The translations under genes and the position numbers were made by a program. From the NCBI RefSeq assembly GCF_028502605.1, contig NC_079232.1:1178001-1242000 (forward strand): DNA of 64,000 nt. The letters are read 5' to 3'. Numbering within the stretch: the stretch's first letter is position 1; every line of letters starts with the position of its first letter. Shown one piece after another: positions 57,260 through 64,000 of this stretch. This DNA comes from Trichoderma breve. Its lineage: Eukaryota > Ascomycota > Sordariomycetes > Hypocreales > Hypocreaceae. The notes beneath the pieces are model-generated. The model did no database searches, was not told the origin of the DNA, and was given only the letters and a program-made list of their open reading frames with translations.

Positions 57260-58691
57260 TGTGAGGTTAGAATGTGTGTAGTGAGACTTTTGGTGAGGGT
57301 ATCAAAGGAGGAACGCAGACGGGATGGAGAGGAGGATGAGCAACACGGAGAGGGGAAAGGATGGAGAAACAACGTTTATGGAGGAGACAAGGAGACAAGC
57401 AGGAGATTATTGGATTTGTATTCCTAAAAGGATGGATCCAATCTTTATAAACCAATACAAGCACGAGTTGCGTGTTCGGGCACAAATTATAGCCGTCTAT
57501 AGCCACAAACATGACACTCTCCTACTCATGGGCACATGTTTCGGAGGGGCAGCCACCGAAGGGCTCCGATATCCATGATGTAGCTCGGCCGACTGACCCC
57601 GACTCCAAGAACAGCTATCCGAAGACGGCGATGGAATGGGTGAGATTTAGTGAGCTGGAGCCGTGGCGAGCGGCAGCATTGGATCAGTACTATTGCAACG
57701 GCTCTTGGTAGTGGATATATAAGGCAACTTGTTCCGGTCGAGTCGATGGAGATGCTGGGGAAGAGGATACATGTACAATGGAGATGGCGGCATGGGCGTG
57801 AATACTTCATCTGATTGGTGGATATTTCGATTTTGGGCATTTCCCACCATTCACAGGAATAAATGCGAGAAGCCAAACCCGCTCCGCCGTACCTGTACTT
57901 GGTTAGTTTGATCCATCCGTCGGTAGTACGGCTATATAATTTTTTGTTGTTTTTGGAGTTGTCGAACCATGTCCGTCGGGTTTATTCAGGCCGATTTCAG
58001 GAGGTTGGACTGCTGGCTGACAGTAAAGTGAAGGCGGAGAAGTAGTTCAAGTAGCGGGATATGAAGAATACCCTTGGCTACTTGTTTGCTCTTCGGGTGC
58101 TGACTTGAATTCAATGCAATGCTCTGTATCCTGGACTTTTTCTCCAAGACTGCGGGGTCGTGTAATGCAGCGCGGGGTAGTGAATCCCGAGACTTAGCAG
58201 ATGGAGATGCTTCAATTGTATAAGTCAAGCATGGATCATGCTTCAAACAAGCACAACCCCCTGACAACAATAAGCTATTTCGCTTGCTCTGCATCATGTA
58301 TCTGCATCCATCAAGGTCGCAATGTAGTCAATTAAATCGCACATTTTGAACTAAAGCAAATCCCACGAAAATGAGGGTCCAAGAAGCAACTGAATGCTGC
58401 TCCACGGCCTTTATTTATCCCTCCAATTGCTGCCCCGCCAATGCCCCTCAATTCCTCCGTCAGCATGTCACCAACTCGGAAGCTGGCATGAGAAACGCGA
58501 CTCGGCAAGGCTGTAGATGATCTTTTTCTTTTCGAGTCTTTAAAATCTGATGCTGTAATCTTCTTCTTCTCTTCTCGCTTCATCTTCATAACCCTTCTCG
58601 TCATCGCAGCGTGTCTCTGTTCTCTCCATCTCACAAAGATACCCCACCTCCTTCACGAATATCGAGACATTTTGAAGACACTCTACTCACA
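57260..58691. other. Divergent intergenic region, aldolase and oxidoreductase
   Basis: This 1.4 kb may hold a bidirectional promoter. A TATATAAGG box is at 57716-57724, and a CT-rich run (CTTCTTCTTCTCTTCTCG) at about 58560 precedes the oxidoreductase ATG. The frames at 57526-57876 and 57986-58297 have no domain. Confidence 0.5.
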
Positions 58692-60075
58692 ATGGCGACC
58701 CCTCTCAACGTGTTGATGGTGAGTCCCAGCTGGAAATTGACCACTTTACTGAGTGACTGACTGTAAAACTCCAGATCGGTACTGGCGAGTACACCACCGG
58801 CTTCGTTGGCGGTGGCGCCTCTGGATCCGACAAGAAGGTGGGCGTTGTCGGCCTCACCCTCTTCGACCTGCGACGACGAGGCAAAGTCGGCCAGCTGGGC
58901 ATGGTTGGTGTCAATGGCACAAAGTTTCCCGCAATCCGTACGTACAAGCTCATTGAAGGTGTTCCTAGGCCAAAGATGAGACTGACTGACTGTGAACTCG
59001 CCCCATTGTAGGAGAGCACCTCAACAAGAACATCACCCAAGTCTACAACAACCTGGACACCTCATTCGACTCATTCCCAGCCAACGACAAGGTCGATGCC
59101 GACGCCTACAAGGCCGCCATTGACCAACTCAAGCCCGGCGATGCCATCACCATCTTCACCCCCGATCCCACCCACTTCCCCATTGCGCTGTACGCCATCG
59201 AGCGCGGCATCCACGTCCTCATCACCAAGCCCGCCGTGAAGCTGCTGGAGCACCACCTGGAGCTGGCCCAAAAGGCCAACGAAAAGGGCGTCTACGTCTT
59301 CATCGAGCACCACAAGCGCTTCGACCCCGCCTACTCAGACGCCCGCTTCAAGGCGCAGACCCTGGGCGACTGGAACTACTTTTACTCCTACATGTCACAG
59401 CCCAAGTCGCAGCTCGAGACGTTCAAGTCCTGGGCCGGCAAGGAGTCCGACATTTCCTACTACCTCAACAGCCACCACGTCGACATCTGCGACTCCATGG
59501 TCCAACAGCGCGGCTACCTGCCCACCAAGGTCTCGGCCACCTCCTCCAAGGGTGTCGCCACCAGCCTGGGCTGCGTCGACGAGACCGAGGACACAATCTC
59601 CCTGCTGGTCACCTGGGAGCGCAAGGACGAGCCCAACAAGCGCGCCATTGCCGTCTACACCTCCTCGTGGACAGCGCCTCAGCGAGCCGGCATTCACACC
59701 AACCAGTACTTTCACTACCTGGCCAAGGAGGGCGAGATCCGTGTCGACCAGGCCCACCGAGGCTACGACGTCGCCGACGATCGCGCAGGCCAGCTGCAGT
59801 GGTTCAACCCGTTCTACATGCGCTACGCCCCTGACGAGGACGGCAACTTCAACGGCCAGACGGGCTACGGCTACATTTCCATTGAGAAGTTTGTTGATGG
59901 CTGCCGCGCGGTCAACGAGGGCAGGGCTACACCAGCTGACCTGGACGCCAAGGGTCTGCCTACTCTGAACAACACCATTGCGACGACAGCCATTCTGGAG
60001 GCTGGACGACGGAGTATTGATGAGGGCCGTGAGATTAAGATTGTGGTTGAGAATGGCCAGTGGAAGCTGGTGTAG
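58692..60075 (+). CDS. Gfo/Idh/MocA-family oxidoreductase
   Basis: NAD(P)-dependent sugar or sugar-acid dehydrogenase of 417 residues. Exons are 58692-58718 (nine codons), 58775-58937 and 59012-60075. The Rossmann motif spans the first junction: NVLM then [14 protein letters not shown]. The family EKP-like motif appears as [17 protein letters not shown], with Lys-Pro in place, followed by [25 protein letters not shown] supplies the conserved His-xxx-Asp-type catalytic region. No targeting signal. It is divergent from the DapA-like aldolase, a pairing that suggests a shared catabolic route for a sugar acid or inositol-like compound, but the substrate is not shown by the sequence. Confidence 0.9.
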
Positions 60076-60395
60076 AGATATGAGTTGTATGCCAACCAAA
60101 ATAATGACTAGATGAAATGAAAGTTATCAAAAAAGAAAAATAAATATTTTAAATGATCAAAAACCATTGTCTTCACTGTATTTTAATGTTGTGCTTTTTC
60201 GCTGCCAATTACATGATTCATAGCGCAAGGTGGGTACATACATGTGAAGATGCTAAGAAAAAATCATGAACCCACCACTAGCAGCAAACTGTATATCAAA
60301 AACTCAATATCAAACTCACAGTACCCTTTTCTCTTCAGCCTTCTTTATGTCTGTATCCTACTCTCTACTTAACAAAGAAATCAAATAAATACAAA
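60076..60395. other. Intergenic region
   Basis: AT-rich space with an A-run (AAAAAAGAAAAATAAATATT) after the oxidoreductase stop that fits transcript processing, and the RIT1 promoter. No gene. Confidence 0.55.
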
Positions 60396-62070
60396 ATGTC
60401 TTCAGACGACATCTTCTCCAACCAGCCCTCCATCTCCAGCCTCCTCACCCAACTCCGCCGCAGCACCCTCACGCCTCACAACCGCCTCAAGTCCATCCAC
60501 GCCGACGCCGCCTTTGTCGCCCAAGTAGCCTCTTCATTCTCCACCTATTCTTCTGATTCGGCTTCAGGTCCGGAGAAGCGCAAGAGAAAAAAGAGGCCGC
60601 TGGTGGCGAATGAACGATGCGGCAGCTGGTACATCCCGCCAGACAGGAAAGATGGAAGCGCGTACTTTAAGAGCACGGATGGACATGAGCGGGCCTGGAA
60701 GTTTAGCACTAGGAGGTTGAATTTGCATCTGATTGACATGATTGAGGAGAATGACGGGTATGTTGCTTTCTCTTTTTGGACTCATAAGTGGCTATATGGT
60801 TTACATCTCATGCTAACATCAATCTCAAAAGAATCATCATTGTAGACTCTACTCGCCGCGGCAAACGCAAGTCCTCCCATCACCCCCTGAGAAACATCTC
60901 ATCTCATTCATTATCAAAGTCATACATCATACTGACTCTTCAAATCCAGGCATGCCCGATGCCCTCTCAACCACCATCCCAATATGGTGCACCGTTCTCA
61001 ACATGGCCCTCCTCCCAAACAACCCCCTTTCTTCCAACCTCTTCCTCCCCCCTTACCTCCCTGCATCCACACACTCTCAAATCACCGCTCTCATACCCAC
61101 GTTTCTATCTTCCCTCAAAGAACTCAACCTCACCTTCCCGACATCTCTCACAAAGCCTCTTCGTCCCCTCTGGATCACACAGGACTCCTCTCTCCCTCCT
61201 CCCCCAGACTCAGATAACGACGAGGATGAAGACCAAGACCAAGACCAAGGGGTCATATTCCAGGAATATCGACCCGTCATCTGCTGTACAGCCAGTAGAC
61301 GAGTCATAGGCAGCGAAGTCGACGAAGGGGGCTACATCCAAGGCGCTGGAGACGACACCGAGAACTGGGCCCTAGGCCTCACCCCAGACATCTTCTGGGC
61401 CAACACAACAACCTTTCTCTCCGCCGCAGAAGCCGCCGTCCCCGACCTCATCATCAAGCTAGTAGAAGAAGCCAAAGCACAGCGCCAGTCCGCTCCCTCC
61501 GGCGATGCAAATCCAGCTACCCTCCCTCGAAAGCAACTCACACCACAACTCTCCGTCCGCCCCATATCACCACTCGATCTCTCATCGCCAATACCCTCTG
61601 CACCACAACAACAACAGCCAAGCGAATGCCTCATCCTCCTCACAGAAACTCCTACACCCAAAGAAACATGGCTTCTCTCACCAACGCTCCTCCGTGTCGG
61701 TCTCGGCAAACACAAAACCGCCAGCCGCAACCTCCGCCTAGCCCTCACCGAAATATGCTCCTTCGCAACCAATTTCCTCCAGAACCACCAGCACGCCAAC
61801 GAAACAGATGCAGCAAGTAATGCTGAGCCGCCTCAGATCATCGTAGCTTGTGACTCGGGCAGGGACCTTTCGGTAGGCGTCGCCCTCGCGTTGTCATGCT
61901 ATCTCTTCGACGACGAGGGTCGCTTCCGCGTGCCTGACGATAAGGTGGCGTTTACCAAGACGTTGGTCAAGATGAGGCTCGGAGCCATCATGACGGTGTA
62001 TCCGGAGGCGAATCCGAGTAGAAGCACACTGCAGAGCGTGAACAGCTTTCTGATGGACTGGAGGAATTAG
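60396..62070 (+). CDS. RIT1: tRNA A64-2'-O-ribosylphosphate transferase (initiator tRNA modification)
   Basis: Adds ribosyl phosphate to position 64 of initiator tRNA-Met, keeping it out of elongation. It has 505 residues. Exons are 60396-60757, 60832-60866 and 60950-62070. Diagnostic blocks: NERCGSWYIPP, AYFKSTDGHERAWKFSTRRL, IIIVDSTRRGKR joined to MPDALSTTIPIWCTVLN, then VICCTASR and the C-terminal IIVACDSGRDLSVGVALAL. The second intron starts with GCAAGT (GC-AG); only this donor joins GKR to MPDAL in frame. The branch site is CTGAC, 15 bases before CCAG. A low-complexity acidic stretch (SDNDEDEDQDQDQG) and a Gln/Pro-rich linker sit in the middle and are probably disordered. Conserved housekeeping gene outside the cluster. 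Confidence 0.93.
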
Positions 62071-62347
62071 CATGAGGGTGGATTTGTAGCGAACGTCCGT
62101 ATAATTGGAACATATGACATGGACCAAACAGATATCCGTGTGTTTTTGAATGAGTTTATATTCTCAAGAAGCGTCAATTCGTTCCGTCATATCTAATCAT
62201 ATCTAGCCTGCCATGTTGGTGTCTCTGTCTTAGTCTCCTGTATGAACCAAGCCAACAAGCAAAAAAGAACCCAATTTCCACGCCCTTCTCAAAAAGGCAA
62301 ACCCATAATGCAAGAATAAAATAAAAAGAAAAGACCAAGTCCAAGTT

Positions 62348-63155
62348 TTAAACCTCGCCCTTCTCAATCTTGGCCAAAGCAGCCGGGAACTCGCTCCAGT
62401 CGCGCATAATCACCACGGCGCCCGCATTCCGCAACACGCCCTCCATCTCCTCCTTCTTGTCATCAGCATACGGACCGACATACCCAATGGTCTTAATGCC
62501 CGCTCTCGTAGCACTCAGAGTACCACTCTTGCTGTCCTCAACCGCAACGCTCTCGCCAGCCGCCTTGCCCAGCACCTTGAGCGCATGCAAGTAAATAGCA
62601 GGATCAGGCTTGCTCGTCGGCTTCTCCAACGACGTCGCCGCCGAAAACACAACGTCCCCAGGAAAGTACTTGTCCTGCCCGACCTTTTCAATCGACGCGC
62701 GCACCCTCCTGAGCGCTGACGACGACACCACCGCCAGCTGGTACTTGCCGCTCTGCTCCAGCGCGGCGAGCTGCTCGTCGACGCCGACGCAGGGCCTCAG
62801 CGCGGCCTTGAGCTTGGCGATGACGGCGTCCTCCTCGGCCAGCACGTACTTTTCGAGGTCGTCGGGCGCGATGTCGATGCCGTGCGTCTTCTGCAGCGTC
62901 GTGAGCATGCCGCGGAAGTTTTGGCCGACGAACTCCTGGATGAGCGTCTCGCCGGTGAATTTCACGTGGACGTTGCGCTCGGCGCAGATTTGGTTGATGA
63001 GGTCTGCGCAGGCCTCGAAGGCGAGCTCCTCGGAGAGGACGAGGGTGTTGTCGCAGTCGAAGAGGATGGCTTTGATCTGGAGAGGAAGAAGGTTAGCTGC
63101 TGCAGAAACGAGGGATTGGGAGATCTGGAGGAGAGACTTGGCTTACTTCAGGCAT
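62348..63155 (-). CDS. HAD-superfamily phosphatase
   Basis: Haloacid-dehalogenase-like hydrolase of 245 residues, subfamily of beta-phosphoglucomutase/glycerol-phosphatase-like enzymes. Exons are 63147-63155 (only ATG CCT GAA) and 62348-63076, separated by a 70-base intron (donor GTAAGC, acceptor CCAG). Motif I is ILFDCDNTLV (nucleophile Asp and acid Asp), motif II is AVVSSS, motif III is the Lys of KPTSKPDPAIYLHAL, motif IV is VEDSKSG. The helical cap lies between motifs I and II (about residues 15-85). The small first exon is required because no other Met precedes motif I closely. Substrate unknown, probably a small phosphorylated metabolite. It is convergent with RIT1. Confidence 0.88.
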
Positions 63156-64000
63156 CTTGATGAAATGGTTGGGTATTATATCCAAGAGAGGAGAGAGAGA
63201 CGTAGAAGAAAAAGGAAGAAGAAACAGAATACAATGAAGTGTTTACTAGCCGAATGTATGAAGAAAAAGAAAAAAGGAGGAAGGAAATAACGAGAGAACT
63301 CGGGAGACGGCTTCAAGTATATAAGGCACGAAAGATCAACCCAAGTACGAGTAAGCCAGGCCAATTAAGCTCTCCACATGGCAGGCCGCTTAAAAAACAG
63401 GCACAGGTACGCATGAAAGGCTGTTGCAATTACCTCATGTGAAACCCCGAGTCAAAAAGGGCATCCAGACGTGTCAAAACACATTGCAGCAAGTGGATAT
63501 TGCATGGAAATCTTGTTTCTTGGCGCGATGCCGATATGGATTTCAGCAGTCAGCCCCGTCTCACCAGAAAGTACCAGACGCACAATTGAATCATCATTAC
63601 TTCGTTTTCCTTCACATGCCAAAACGAGTAACTCAGCCCATTTACAGTAACACGTCCTTAGTATTCTCCCCTACTGTCAATATTCCTCCTAATAATTCTG
63701 TTTCCTCCCCCATTCCAACATTGATCCAAAACAATCAAAATCCCCCCTTGTCTAGTCCTCCTAGCTCTCTCTCCTCTCCCCAATCACCACTCCCCAATTA
63801 TTCCCATCAAATCCCAGCCTTGCTTCGTCTCGTTTCCTTTTCCCGTTTTTTACCCCTCCCCCTCCGCGGGTCATCAGTGTCGTCATCGCCCCTCCTTGAA
63901 CCATGTTAGCAGCCCCCCCAATTCCCCCATGCTAAAATGATTCGTCGCTCCGTACGGATAAAACAAACCGCCAGGCTCACGTTGTCACTTTATTGCCGAT
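63156..64000. other. Right-edge non-coding region
   Basis: Upstream of the HAD gene the sequence turns pyrimidine-rich (63.70-63.88 kb, many CCTCTC and CCCC blocks), which looks like the 5' leader or promoter of a gene beyond the window. The 161-codon frame at 63424-63909 is low-complexity Ser/Pro and not supported as coding. One TACGAGTA occurs at 63346-63353. Confidence 0.5.

Noticed and set aside
59395..60099. Open frame of 234 codons on the minus strand
   Set aside because: Antisense to the Gfo/Idh/MocA exon, with Val/Leu/Gly-rich composition typical of a reverse reading of a C-ending codon bias.
63424..63909. 161-codon frame near the right edge
   Set aside because: Its protein is low-complexity Ser/Pro from a pyrimidine-rich leader, with no domain or start context.
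1..64000. CRISPR arrays, bacterial operons, origins or phage genes
   Set aside because: No regularly spaced repeats or prokaryotic signals were seen; spliceosomal introns throughout show eukaryotic nuclear DNA.

Overview
The window is nuclear DNA of a filamentous ascomycete (Pezizomycotina, most likely a Sordariomycete; Hypocreales is plausible but I cannot place it further). Reasons: short introns (about 50-190 bases) with GTRNGT donors and CTAAY/CTGAC branch sites, two Zn2Cys6 regulators, a highly reducing polyketide synthase (HR-PKS), a fungal rhodopsin-domain membrane protein and a fungal STAND-type N-terminal domain. Coding density is about one gene per 2.7 kb. All exon joins below were read by eye; every intact multi-exon model closes to a whole number of codons.

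Layout. 1-25.6 kb is a mixed accessory region: a truncated secreted aspartic protease at the left edge, a 4 kb gene-poor gap, a short-chain dehydrogenase, a GFA-type zinc protein, a Zn2Cys6 regulator, an aldehyde dehydrogenase, a second Zn2Cys6 regulator, an unrecognised protein, a decayed STAND-like gene with three in-frame stops, and a TDA3-like FAD oxidoreductase. 27-30.5 kb holds conserved household genes: glutathione peroxidase (with a 48-bp tandem duplication in its leader), Nop16 and a MARVEL-domain membrane protein.

31.8-56.2 kb looks like a secondary-metabolite gene cluster. It has a degenerate BAHD-type acyltransferase, an MFS exporter, a rhodopsin-domain membrane protein, a second BAHD-type acyltransferase, a SnoaL-like small protein, an FSH1/LovG-like serine hydrolase and a 2615-residue HR-PKS (KS-AT-DH-CMeT-ER-KR-ACP, no thioesterase). 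The inferred logic is that the PKS builds a methylated reduced chain, the hydrolase releases it, the SnoaL-like protein may cyclise or dehydrate it, the acyltransferases decorate it and the MFS pump exports it. Non-coding DNA of the 39.5-45.5 kb part is enriched in the octamer TACGAGTA, and an 18-bp perfect palindrome lies just upstream of the hydrolase. I see no P450 and no regulator inside the cluster.

56.3-64 kb returns to metabolism and housekeeping: a divergent pair of a DapA-like sugar-acid aldolase and a Gfo/Idh/MocA oxidoreductase, then the initiator-tRNA ribosylphosphate transferase RIT1 (with a GC-AG intron) and a HAD phosphatase with a three-codon first exon.
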